This document shows positions 26,066 to 38,238 of a stretch of 64,000 nt of DNA, in pieces. Every line of letters starts with the position of its first letter. Position 1 is the stretch's first letter. The translations under genes and the position numbers were made by a program. A model generated the notes under the pieces. It saw only the letters and a list, made by a program, of their open reading frames with translations. It was not told the DNA's origin and made no database searches. Source of the DNA: Trichoplax sp. H2 (Eukaryota; Placozoa; Uniplacotomia; Trichoplacea); the NCBI GenBank assembly GCA_003344405.1, contig NOWV01000003.1, positions 806,001 to 870,000 of the forward strand. Reading direction: 5' to 3'.

Positions 26066-28610
26066 ATGATGGAGGAAAGCTTATTTTCCTTAGAAATATT
26101 AATAGATTGTATCGAAAATCTACAAGTCCATTGTGCTTTGCCGGCTATATCCTTTCGATTTCTTGATTTTCCAATTAACACCATTTACCAACTTGATCCT
26201 CAAGCTGTTGACGAATTAAAGCAACAATATTCATCAGATCAACTAAATTCATCATTTCTACCACGAGATATTGAACAAAAAGTTCGAAATTACGATGGTA
26301 GCTACACCATCAATCGAGGTAAATCGTGCTTATTTAAAATGAATTTAAAAGATTTACGTGAGTATTTATCCAGCACACCTTTATGTCTCATGATCATTGA
26401 TGTTTGGCAAAAAGTTCCGAAATTGGTTGGTAGCATTTTGATATCACTAAATCATTGCATGGAAAAGATCTATGCCAAAACTAGTAGATTGGATATTAAT
26501 ATCCCAGTTATTATAGGAGAGAAAGGTACTTTTCCAATACATAATCTAATGGGAGCTAAAATAGGAATGATGTCGTTAAAGTACAAACTATTAAGTATGG
26601 GGCAATCTCTACTACCTCATGTTACTGATAATCTGTCAACTGTAAATCAACAACAGCAGTCTCTACTTCAAGCGGAAGTAAGTAAAACTGTAAATGCTTT
26701 AATAAATGGACCTAATGATGAGCATGATAAAGAGCAAAGCCTACCTGTCAAGTCATCGAAAAAAACTGTCGAAACGCAGACTGAAGTTAAGAAATCAAAA
26801 CTCAGAAAAGAAAATGAATTACTCTTATACAAAGAATTTACTCAAGAAGATAGAAATATTCCACAAAATATATCCGCAAATATATTTTGTCCGGTACCGT
26901 TATATTATAATAGTTTATCTGATGATCAAGGATTAAAAGTAGGGACTTGCAGATATCAAGGTTCTGAGAGTTCCGACGGCAGTGATTATGTCCCTGAAAT
27001 TTTAGAGGTAGATACTTCGCCGGATTCTATTAAATCCCAGATGCATAAATTTCAAAATCAAGACAAAACTATTCCGGTCAAGGGCACTGATTCCCGACAA
27101 GTGCATTCACGAAGTTTATCTGTTTCTTCTAAGGCTCAACTTAGGAGCAAACTTAATGAATTTCCAATATTGAATGCTCTATTAAGTGAAATTTTAGATC
27201 TTGTTAAAGAAGTTGATGTCGCCGACGATGAAGACAATTCAGAAACTAATTCCAGTTTGATTCCACATAGTTCCAATGAAACAAATGAAATAACTTTACA
27301 TCATAATAAGGACAAATACACTTCAAAAAAGGGTTCAACTTTGAAATTTCGATCTACTAAAACGCAGCGATTAAGATTTGCAAAAATAAAAGAAAAAAAA
27401 CGAGTTGACAAGATTTCAAACGATGTTGGCGATCGTATTGTAAATAATAATATAAAAGATGCAAAGGTTGATCCTAAGGCGCGTAGTGAATTGCATTCTA
27501 ATGTTATAGAAGAAATAAATACGGATAAAATGGACAGCTCTAACCTAAATAAAAATTACTCTAGCTCTGAAAATGGTGTAGATAATAATGCAACTGTATC
27601 ATTTACCGAAAATCATACCGGAAATTCAGGGAGATTACAACCCGAAAAGGATAATAGCACTATGGAGGAAGGAGACATTAATAACATAGAGGTATTATCA
27701 CGAAATGATCCTGGTTTTTCATCAGATTTTCAAGATGATGGAGTAAATTCAGTATCAAGTAAAAACTGGAATTCACTTCCTGATATGCATGGCCTTGTGA
27801 AAACAACTGAAACGGTAGAAGAACCAGATCTTCAATCATACCACGAATCATGTTCTCCTGTAGAAGGCCAGAGCTCATCCGATGTACAATGTGAAGAGCC
27901 GAACTTGAGGCCTTATAGTGATGCAAAATCGTTAGCATACTCATATGTCCAAGATTTTTTGAAAGCAGAAGAGAACAAAGAACCACCAGTAGCAAGGAAG
28001 GAAAGTTTAAATACGAGTAAACAAGTAGATAGCAAGAGTTCATCTGCTTCTGATTCCAAGCAACGAAGCTTATTGTCAGAACACGAAGATAGCTCGCACG
28101 GTGATCCCAGTCTAAGAAATAACGAGTAAGTAATTTTTAGATTATTTGGAATAGTTCTTTCTTTTCATACTATAAGTCGAGTATATTCAACCTATAATAA
28201 GTTGCTAGCTATAAAAATCATGTATGACATAAAAGCAAGATAGATGTAAAATAGTAAAAATTTAACAGCATAATACATACCGTAGTGTTTATGTAGACGA
28301 TCAGTCCGAGAATTCGTAGCCCACGAGTATAAACTTAGACTGGCAAATAATTAAATGTCAACTTCTGTATTGATGTTATAAATATATATTGTAAAAATGA
28401 GTGAACCAATGTACAATAGCACTTGTAGATAGCTGCGTGTACTGTAAATGCCGATAAAACTATTTTATTGCGATTCGGAGAGTTTATGATTTTGATTAAT
28501 GTATATTTTCTTTCTGTATTAAAAGTGGGGACAGATCAGGCGATGAATATTCACAAGATTTTGAGGAAGAAAGCTATCCTAGCGATTTTGAATCTTTCGA
28601 CGAGAATTAG
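26066..28610 (+). CDS. MAP10: Microtubule-associated protein 10 (MAP10)
   Basis: Exons 26066-28125 and 28526-28610 give 714 residues; exon 1 ends GA|GTAAGT and exon 2 resumes TGGGGAC, completing an Asp codon. The N-terminal block is diagnostic. It contains EESLFSLEILIDCIE, a PAISFRFLDFP motif, RGKSCLFKMNLKDL, and PLCLMIIDVWQKVPKLVGS followed by a serine. This matches vertebrate MAP10 (KIAA1383), whose N-terminus has the same FSLEL, FRLLDFP and GRGKSCLF series. The middle is long, polar and low complexity. The exon-2 C-terminus is acidic, SQDFEEESYPSDFESF. Vertebrate MAP10 binds microtubules and acts in cytokinesis. The ATG used is followed by a second Met, and either could initiate. The 27678-28043 minus-strand frame is an antisense shadow. 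Confidence 0.9.
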
Positions 28611-30280
28611 CATTTGTGAACTATAAACATATGATGCTATGTAGTCATGTAGTCATGTATTCGGGAGATATACTGAAAGTTAATTGCGCTATTCAATGAC
28701 CATGATATTAGCTATCTTTTGCTGGAATTCTTAACATTTCTAGTTACTATACTTAAGTGTATTGTAAATAAATAATATGTCAAATTTATTTTGCGAATAT
28801 TACATGTATATTGGATTAAATTGAAAATGGATATGATGATATTATCTATAGCAGCAATGAATAGCTGTTTAAATTTTTCTAGGAATAGCAGTAAAGCGAC
28901 GATACTTATCGTACATAATCATCGTTTCTTCTATTTCGAATCTAATTGTATGCTATACTGTAATGGACTACTTTAATAAATATAATATAAATATCCTGTC
29001 TAAAGTAGCTGCTTATTTATCTTTGATAATAAACTGATTTTCTACGGTGTTATCATCTTACATTCATAGCTATAGCATCTACAAGTGATAACATGGATGA
29101 TTCGTCTTAACTTTCTAATAATTGATTTTACTCAATAACTAAAATTAATACAACAATATTTATAGATATGGATGTCTACCGACTAATTCTAGATAATAAT
29201 TATATAGTAATATAATTCGAGATAACTGGACTATAGTATTTCAATTCGTATAATTTAATATTGATCAGAATTGTAATCACAGTGGATCGTGCAATCAACT
29301 AAATCTCCATTACTATGTACATGTATTAATATGACAGTGATAACGTAAAGTAAAAAGTACAAGTAGTATATGGTACCCGAAGTATCACGAGCGAAGGTTC
29401 GACTAGTACCTATTACGGTACAACATACAGTATAATTTACTGTAGCAAATTATAAATACAGTGATTCCTACTGCAAGTATTTTAATTGTAATTGTCATAT
29501 ACTGTAAGTTAATAATCGTTCATTAAATTAGAATTAGGCTTCCTATTTTTAATGATAGTTCGTACTGAGACAGGAGGCTAATTTTAAAATTTTTATCCGG
29601 TAAATTCTGTTAAATTAATACATTTAATAAAGTATAAGCGACTAGGAATTAATAAGGAGATGAGCCTATTACCGTAAACGATAATACTTATTTCCTAGTT
29701 CCAACCATCTTCATTTTGAAGATTTGATTATTTACTACATTTGTAATGACGCTTTGATAGGATTTACATTTAGAAAAAGCAACTGATAAGAATAAAACGT
29801 TCTTAAAGGACAATATGTAAGCCGACAGTTTCGAATTGTTGCTATATTACTGTAGCTCTTTCGTAAGGCTGCTGCTATGCAGTCGTACGCTTAAATACGT
29901 AATTATAAGGATTTCCCGTTTAAAGATTTCAATCTTTTCATGACACAGCAAGATAGGTATTTAAATACGTATTCGCTTTATTAATTACCTGATAGAATCG
30001 TAGTTAAACTATTTGTACTATTTGTACCATAAATACAGTTGACATTTGTGCGATGATGAAAATTTTCATTATTTTTCTATAGAAATCTCCCTATAAAAAC
30101 ATGACGCTTGTTATCGATTGATAGTCCGTGAGATTCACAAAGATAATATCAGCAAATTTAGCATTCGGTCATTGCTAGAATCTTATTTACAATATTCAGG
30201 CTAATCAGGCAGGCGGTGATGAATATTTTTTAGAATGTGCATAAGATACAATTTCTTAAGCTATTTAAAATTCTATGCTA
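28611..30280. other. Intergenic region between convergent MAP10 and mL49
   Basis: An AATAAATAA signal near 28768 is a plausible MAP10 polyadenylation site. Scattered single ATACTGTA units occur. No coding exon is seen. Confidence 0.5.
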
Positions 30281-31169
30281 TTAGAATCCAAGAAGCAGTA
30301 GCCATTTGGTAATAGGCTTTACATGTTTGCCTTTGATAATGATTTGGCTATTTACTTCATTTATTTGAATCTGTACATCTTCTCCCAATAAGCGCTTTAA
30401 ACCTTCTTTAACAGCCTTGAAAATATAAATGTAATGATATGATCAACAAGTATCTTCAAGCTAACTCATAAAGCACACGATACTTACATGTAAATCTCCT
30501 TCAATCTTTCTAATGATAGTCAGGTGTAAGGTGCGCCCTTTTCTAATCTCGCTATATACTGGGATATTATTCGTTTTGGAACGATTGATACGAAAGGGTA
30601 AAGGAGGAGGTGAATCTAGTAGAATGAAGTTACATGAGTTATGATATCAAGAAGGCTGTTTAAATCTCTAATTTTTAAGTGTGTAATGCAGTCATACTCT
30701 ACCTAGTGGAGGCATCCATCCACTTATGGAATCAATTTGGCGTAAAGGGATATGGGGATAAACATTGTAATTTATTTGATGATAAGCCTTTCGGTCACGT
30801 TTTTGGTCAGCTGGAGCCAGATTTTCAATTTGTCTAGACCACTGCAATGATATCAGTTTTCAGCATTAACATGTGCAGAACAGCAAACAATAACAATAAA
30901 AAATTGTATGGATAGGATAGCTTTCACATTATACCATACGAGTATTTGTCAGTATGCTCACGCTGTAAATAGCTCTTGCAAACTGCTGTACTGTACTGTG
31001 CTATAAAAAACATACAGCTAGATAACTTGTAGTTTATTTATTGTATGCTTTAGCAAGAAGTGATACCTTGCAATGGAAAAGCTTTATGTTTAGTGGTACT
31101 TACAATAGATCCATAAGCTAATAGACGAGTTCGTGAACGGCATAGCGACGAAGCTAAGATAGGGAGCAT
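30281..31169 (-). CDS. MRPL49: Mitochondrial large ribosomal subunit protein mL49
   Basis: Four minus-strand exons join in phase: 31104-31169, 30703-30841, 30488-30615 and 30281-30415, giving 155 residues (human about 166). The start is the ATG at 31167-31169; the frame is open further upstream but has no ATG. The N-terminus MLPILASSLCRSRTRLLAYG resembles a mitochondrial presequence. The conserved core is PLPFRINRSKTNNIPVYSEI, then RTLHLTIIRKIEGDL, matching human RLPFSVYRTRTHNFPVY and VIRKVEGDI. The end is QIQINEVNSQIIIKG and TKWLLLLGF, matching QVNEVTGTLRIKG and AWLLEKGF. It is a structural protein of the mitoribosome. The upstream region is filled by a minisatellite. Confidence 0.92.
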
Positions 31170-31353
31170 GGTGTAGCGGCAGCTTTTAGAGATCCGTCCG
31201 TGAATGAGCTTCAGCCTCCAAAGCCTCAAACTACTCAAACTAGTGTTGTACAGTACGCTTCAAACGATCAACGGACGCATTTAGTGTCGTACGATCTTGA
31301 AATTCTTGACCGAGCTGACAGTGGTAGTACTGTGACACTTATGTTGTTACAGC

Positions 31354-32020
31354 GCATGTGTTTTAATACTGTATGAAGGACTGAGAGGTTTCAGACGGAC
31401 GGATTATTTTAGATTAAATTAAATTAAATTAAATTAAATAGATTTAATGCGAAATGAGGCCCAATGTCACAGGACTGTACTGTACAGTACAGTACAGTAC
31501 AGTACGGACTACAGTGCATGTGTTTTAATACTGTATGACGGACTGAAAGGTCTCAGACGGGCGGATTATTTTACAGTAGATTAAAACACACGCGCTGTAG
31601 TTTGTACTGTACTGTACAATGTACATACTGTACAGTACTGTGACATTGGGCCTCATTTCGTCTTAAATCTACTTAATACTGTATGACGGACTGAAAGGTA
31701 TCGGACGGACGGATTATTTTAGATAGATTAAATAGATTTAAGACGAAATAGCGCCCAATGTCACAGTACAGTACAGACTACAGTACTGTACGTACAGTGC
31801 ATGTGTTTTAATACTGTACTGTACAGTATGACGGACTGAAAGGTCTCAGACGGACAGATTGTTTTAGATTAAATACTGTAGATTTAGATTTAAAACGAAA
31901 TGAGGCCCAATGTCACAGTACAGTACAGTACAGTACAGACTACAGTACAGTATTTAGTATTTGAACCTCTAACTGTGCTGTACAGTGTACAGTGTACAGT
32001 GTATAGTACAGTACAGTAAG
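31354..32020. repeat. Minisatellite with embedded TACTG/CAGTA arrays
   Basis: About four direct copies of a 125-160 bp unit start near 31354, 31516, 31673 (truncated) and 31799. Each contains TTTTAATACTGTATGACGGA, a CAGACGGACGGATTATTTTAG-like core and, at the end, GAGGCCCAATGTCACAG followed by a TACTG/CAGTA array. In the second copy the terminal segment is also present inverted (about 31637-31671). Copy one contains an (AAATT)n run at 31413-31438. The array lies directly upstream of MRPL49. Confidence 0.85.
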
Positions 32021-33380
32021 ACTAAACGTGACTGGTGGGTTAACGGGGGCGCCATCGAAGTATCTTAGCGTTTGACTTTCTTTGAGCGGATTAATTCGTT
32101 GGCGCTTGAATCTATAGTTTATCGTATCCATCTGAACATAAAGATCCATTTTGTAAGTTGAAGAAGTAGAAATTAGTTTTATGTTGGCAATTAAAAGTAT
32201 TTGTAGTTTCGTTAAGACTTTATTTTTTAAGATTTTGGGTCTCAAATTTTATGATGATCGACAATGCGTGATAAATTTTCGTGTTTTCTTTGTATGTATG
32301 ATCAAGGAATAAAGATGTATCAAGTTGCTGTTTAGTTAGTTATTTAGTACAGTAGACTATCAGTAGCTAGTAGATCATGCATTCCACTAGTGAAACAGTA
32401 TTATTGATTATTGTAATTTTACGTATAGTTCAGCGCTGACCAGTTGATAAAAGGGAAGAAATTCTAAATTTGAGGGGTTATAATAGTGACATTCATTGAT
32501 GCTCGATTGTAATATCATTCAAGCTTGAGTTGCACATCACGATGGAGTAATCAGTCATTTATACGTTTGTGAAATACGGTCGAACTCTTTGTACGCATAG
32601 GAGTAATAAAATGACAAAATTTCCGTATAAATTAGAATTATTAGCTTAAGACGAAATGCTCGGTTTTACGGTAGTTTGCCGCTACATCTATACCTTAAAC
32701 ATAGCACTACGCTATAATAATTCATAATGGATTAATTATTAATAATTTGATGGTGAGAAATGTTGTAGCTGAATTTGTAATCACTACCACAGATTATCAT
32801 GTACAGATAGAATACGAATTTACTACCTGTGGTCATTAGAATTTTTAGTGAATACGAGCTCTAGGGCAGCCGCCTTGCTAGGCTCGCTTAGTCGCTTTTA
32901 TTATCGCTATTTATTTGGTGCAAAAGGGTCTAACTAACTAATAGCAAATAGCGCGAAATCCATGGATTGCCAAATGTTCCTTTAGTAATCCATGATTAGG
33001 TGCGCGGTTGGGTGTATCAATTATTAATTTTCTCACAGTCACTACGAAAATGTCGTGCGGGTTTATTAAATTACTTTTACTGCTATTGGTCATCCTAAAG
33101 TACTCAGCTATGCGTATATTAGTCAATGATACGGACTGTGATTTTTATTTGGAATCCCACATTTTAACCCGTATTAATGCACTGTAATATCAGAGATAGA
33201 GTAGTTAAAAACATTTGTATCATAATTATCAACCAGGCGGGGGGATTCTTAGTACTGTATAAAATTTTTCACTTTAATACACGGTGCTTTAAATATGTAA
33301 TCTGCTAACGACGTTAGAGTTCTTTATCTAATCTACCTTGCACATCTTGATAAAATTTCATAGTTAAACTTCGATCAAAA
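32021..33380. other. Intergenic region upstream of PRPF39
   Basis: Minus-strand frames at 31940-32245 and 32938-33126 have no recognised family; the first runs into the minisatellite. This spacer lies between divergent MRPL49 and PRPF39. Confidence 0.45.
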
Positions 33381-36300
33381 ATGGAAAATCAAGCAGATAT
33401 GCAAGTAGTAACTCAACAACAACAGCAACAGGATGAAGCTACAAATCCAACAGCAGATGGAAATGCGACTGCAGAGGATGAATTAGAAGCATATTGGAAA
33501 CCTGTTAGACAAAATTCAAGCGACTTCGATTCTTGGACGTACTTACTACAATATGTCGAGAAGAAGGTATGATAGGATCTTAAAATAACAACATGCCGAT
33601 ATTATAATAGCACTTTAGCAGATGATAATAACCGTGGATTTTACTATACTAAATGTAAAAATTAATTTCTATATGTATAGGAGGACTTTAGCTACATTTC
33701 TGGGGCTTATAACGAATTCTTTAAGCATTATCCCTACTGCTACGGATATTGGAAAAAATATGCCGAATTAGCCATTAAATACACTGATTCCAATCAAGTT
33801 TTACAGGTAATTATCGACATCTTCCTCATGTGTACATTTCAACTAATTAAATGGATCAGTAGATAATACCAAATATATCGTTAGAATATGCTTTGGTAAC
33901 TATTTTTGGTTGGTGACCGATCGTACTCGTAGCTTTTGCAGTTTTATATATCCTTAATGACAACGTTCGTAGGACAGTTACAGTTACTTTTTATGGAAGT
34001 AACCGCTGGAACAACCTTGGAAATAGTATCTTGTCGACAAAGTACAAAGAGAGCAAAAAGCTTAAAGTATTGCTTTGTGATACTTTGTCTTTCACTAGTT
34101 TCTACGCTATTAATCTAGATAAAAGTGCTAATTATGATATCGGTTACAAATGTGATGATTTATTCTTTCTGGTATATTATAATCAGATCTATGAAGCTGG
34201 CGTAAATGCTATCCCTTTGAGCATAGATTTATGGGAAAGCTATCTATCATTTTTCTCAAAATCTGTTGAAGAAAGTGGTGAAAATAGAATAGATGAAATT
34301 CGGGGGTAAGATTGAATATGTCGATTTTCTTTAAGTACTTACTCTTTATTTTTATTTTTTAAACAAGCTGATGATTGTTAGTATTACGTCATACAGCTTT
34401 GAGTTCGTATTTACCGTAGATAATGATCTAAAATTAACAGTTAGCAGGCTATGTTAATAAAAGAGCACAATATAGCTGTAAAAGTTAAAAAAGTCAACTA
34501 TATCTTGTCATGTAAAAAAGCTCGCCATTGATATTCGTTATACAAAATATCATCAACTCTCTTCAATCTCAGTTTAAAGGTAAACGAATTTGGTTACCTC
34601 TTTGTGTACATTAATATTTGTCATTCTCGTGGGCAACTGTAAAAAAAATCACCTATTGATGTAATTTATTAAGTATATAAATATTCGTTACACGATTAGT
34701 TTATACCAGCGGGCCATTGCAACGGCAGGATTGGAGTTTATTTCGGATGTTTTATGGAATTCTTATATTGCTTGGGAAAAAGGATCTGGATTACTGAAAA
34801 ATGTTATCCCTATATTCGATCAAATACTTAAAATCCCTACTCGACAATATGGCAGTTATATTTTAAGGTATGTATACTGAAAAGGATGTTAACCGTAAAT
34901 GGCTTCGTAATTGAAGAAATTTGATAAATATGTCCTTATTGAGATTTACACAATTTATGTCATTTAGTTTAACTGATTTTATCAACAACAACACGCCTGA
35001 AGATATCTTGTCAGAAGAAGATCTTGCAAGTATCCAATCTGAGATTGCCTCATCCGGTGATGCAGAGCAGGTGACACTATCAATATAGATAATTTGCTAA
35101 GTAGATTATTTATTAGTAACTTTTTTCAATTTATAATACCTTATATCATCTACTTATACTATTATTTATTTTCTAGCCAATTACTACAGAATCAGTACGG
35201 GCTTGGCTGATAAAACCTAGACAAGCTCTGTACAGCGCAAATGAAGAGGAAGTTAAGAAGCGTTGGGGATTCGAGGATAAGGTTCGAAATTCTTAATGCT
35301 AACATTCTTGTTCTGCTGCGAGATCACATAATTATTATTTCTGGTTTAGAATTTGTAAATACGCTTTCTTTTTTTCTCATAGATTAAAAGGCCTTATTTC
35401 CATGTTAAACCTTTGGAGCAAGATCAACTTAAAAACTGGAGGGAGTACTTAGACTTTGAAATTGAGCAAGGAGATCAGAATCGTATTCGTGTATTATTCG
35501 AACGTTGTTTGATCGCTTGTGCTTTATATGAAGAATTCTGGCTTAAGGTGGCTATCGAACATAGATTTTATACTATAGAAACTGGAGTGCATTACACTTG
35601 CAATACTAATTCTATTGATTTCCTTGACGAAACAGTATGCGAAATATATGGAAGATTGTAATCCTAAAAGTTCATTAGCTGTTTTTGAGAAAGCATGCAC
35701 GGTCCATTTGCCTCGAAAACATAGTATTCATATCGCTTGGGCTACTGCTGAAGAGAAATTTGGTTAGTAAAATTTATGTCTAAGGGTGATAATATGTCAT
35801 TCAGGTAAGAATTAATGTCATGCGGTTTATTCCCGTTTTTACTAGGCAATTTTGATCGAGCAGATGATATCTTGAAGACTTTATTAGACCGTGTGCCTGA
35901 TTTAGCTGTAGTTACTATGCATCGTATAAATTTAGCTCGCCGTCGTGGAAACGCTGATAATATCAATGGTTTATATTCAGATGCGATTTCTAATTCAAAA
36001 TCATCTCTTACGAGATCTCTTTATATTTCCCAGCTTTCTAAGTATCATCTCCAGGTACGCGATTGCTGTTATATGGTATGTCATTTGTTTTAAAATTCAA
36101 GTATTCTGACTGTAAACTTTGCATTTTAGGTGAGAGGTGATGTCAATGCGGCAAGGCAAACGTTAACGGAAGGGATTGAAAAGTGCAAGGCAAGTAGTAT
36201 TAGGATTTAAATTTAAGCTGTCATTGTTATGTTTACAATACTAAAAGTTAATTTGTGTTTCAGGAATCGGAAGCTTTGTATTGGCAATTACTCGATCTAG

Positions 36301-37010
36301 AATTATCACAACCAGGATGTGTTGATAAAACTCGCATTGAAGCTGTATTTTCTATAATATTTGCTAACGATGCTTTACCATCAACTTGTAAGGAAGAATT
36401 TTCTCGCATGAGATTAAACTTTTTGGAAGATTTCGAAACAGATATTGGAAGGTAAGCTGTGATTGATTCCGAGCTATGAGACCTTATGTGTAAACTTATA
36501 GTATCTATACCGGTTCGTAATTTTCAGAATAAAAGAAGCATATGAAAGTCATGAAACAACGTACAACGTTGACTTACCGAAGTATACGAATTCACGAAAA
36601 CGACCTTTAGAAGATGGGTAAGCTATTTCTTTAGCTTGACTAATCTAAATGAAGTAAATCTCTGCCATGACTAGTCGCTAAACCGTTATTTTGAATATAC
36701 TTTAGGCAATCAGATACTCAAGCCAAGCAACTAAAATCCGATAGTGCAGCAGATCCAAACGCTATTGCATCTGCTCCGACGACTCCAAATCCGATGGGAG
36801 TGCCGGATCCATCAATGTATTACCAACAACAGCAACAATGGGCTGCTTACGGACAAGTATACATTAATACATGTTGCGTAACGTGATATATAATCTAAGA
36901 TTTAGTTTCGGCGATAATTGCGCTAATGTTAAATTCTACGATTATAGGGGGGTTACGCGTACCCGCAACCAAATGCTTGGGGTGGTTATCAAGCCTTTCC
37001 TACGCAGTAA
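33381..37010 (+). CDS. PRPF39: Pre-mRNA-processing factor 39 (PRPF39)
   Basis: U1 snRNP-associated splicing factor made of HAT repeats. Fourteen exons: 33381-33566, 33681-33806, 34187-34305, 34700-34867, 34968-35070, 35177-35281, 35383-35547, 35636-35762, 35846-36054, 36130-36189, 36264-36451, 36528-36617, 36706-36856, 36948-37010. They give 619 residues (human about 669). Diagnostic blocks are [46 protein letters not shown] followed by YAKYMED, and [17 protein letters not shown] signatures (W...Y..FE, A..LYER-like) recur throughout. The N-terminus is Gln-rich; the C-terminus is proline/glutamine/tyrosine-rich ([15 protein letters not shown]). Exon 8 begins only 88 nt after exon 7. The intron after 36189 requires a GC donor (AAG|GCAAGT). 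It is convergent with GNMT. Confidence 0.95.
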
Positions 37011-38238
37011 TGATGTAGCACTGTAGTGTAGTACGTTTATGACAGAATATTCGTATATGACACTTGCACAGTGTAATTCTTCTACGTAGAATAGTTATTA
37101 ACAATGGTTTAAGCCTTACACTCTATTGTTAAGGTTGGACTGACATTTACTAAGTTCAGTAAGGCAGTGCTTAATTTTCATATTTTGCATTAAAACAACT
37201 GTAATATAGTACTTCGTGACAAAGAAATTCCCTATGTTTTTGAGATACAGTTCCTTTTCGAGAAATTCCAATTTTTTGTTTTCTTATATATTATAGCATC
37301 ATCACACTGATACTGGATAGTGGCCTAACACAAAATTAAAAAATGCTTACCTACCTAATTCTTAGATATTGCCTCTGTATTTGTATTTGCTAACAATTTT
37401 GGAAGCTTAATAAAGCTGGATAATGATGTTAGCGTCTTATACGTCGTCTATTTTCATAACGAGTCATTCTGAAGAGGGATATTGCATGATGAATACAAAT
37501 TGATTAAAAATTATCACGTTTTTAAGTTAGTAAACTTTATTGAAGTTTATGGAAATAATTATATTATTTTACTGGATCCAAAGTTGTAGAGATTCAGTAA
37601 TTATAACTTGACATGATTTCGTATGTCTACGTCTACTTAGAGTTAGAAAAATTTTTGATGATTGATACTCATAACGAAAAGAGATGAGTTCGATTATATT
37701 TACAGCAACACAAATTTTGATTCAGTAAGTTTAAATTATATTATTTATGAATTCGCTGTTATCATAATTTGAAACTTCAGATGTTACAAATGTTCTCTTT
37801 CGATGAATTTAAAGTGAGTAGAGCGATTGCAAATTTAAAAAAAATTGAAATTTTATTTAATTTGGTGAACGAACAAAGTATGTCGTTATCATGCGGTACT
37901 TGACTGAAACACTACAACAGAAATATCCTTTTATTAGGACTAGACTATATAATAAATATAAACCAATAGAATATCTTAATATCGCTTCGCTATACATCTT
38001 ACTTGTGTAAGCATGAAAATTTTTTAATGTATACCATGTACCTTATAATTATTAATGATTTTACGTAACTACATACACTACTCATATTATATTAAGAGTT
38101 GGCAGCATTATTTGATAGTATTGCTTGACCTCACATGACGATCACAAATTGCAATAACGGACTTAAACCTAAGTTGTAGCTACAGGAGATTCATATTACA
38201 AAGAAGTACGTCTATTCTTTATTTTTCTCGTTATTACT
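37011..38238. other. 3' intergenic region between PRPF39 and GNMT
   Basis: Spacer between two convergent genes; only 3' UTR and AT-rich sequence seen. Confidence 0.5.

Noticed and set aside
27678-28043. 121-residue minus-strand frame
   Set aside because: It is the antisense shadow of the long MAP10 exon.
31940-32245. 101-residue minus-strand frame containing NPLKESQTLRYFDGAP
   Set aside because: Its C-terminal third is minisatellite and TACTG repeat, and there is no splice support or known family.
34031-34309. Plus-strand 92-residue frame starting upstream of PRPF39 exon 3
   Set aside because: Only the part from 34187 is exon; the upstream part is intron that happens to be open.
34700-34709. 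Acceptor CCAG at 34706-34709 for PRPF39 exon 4
   Set aside because: It breaks phase. The upstream TTAG at 34698-34699 restores the frame and matches the family spacing.
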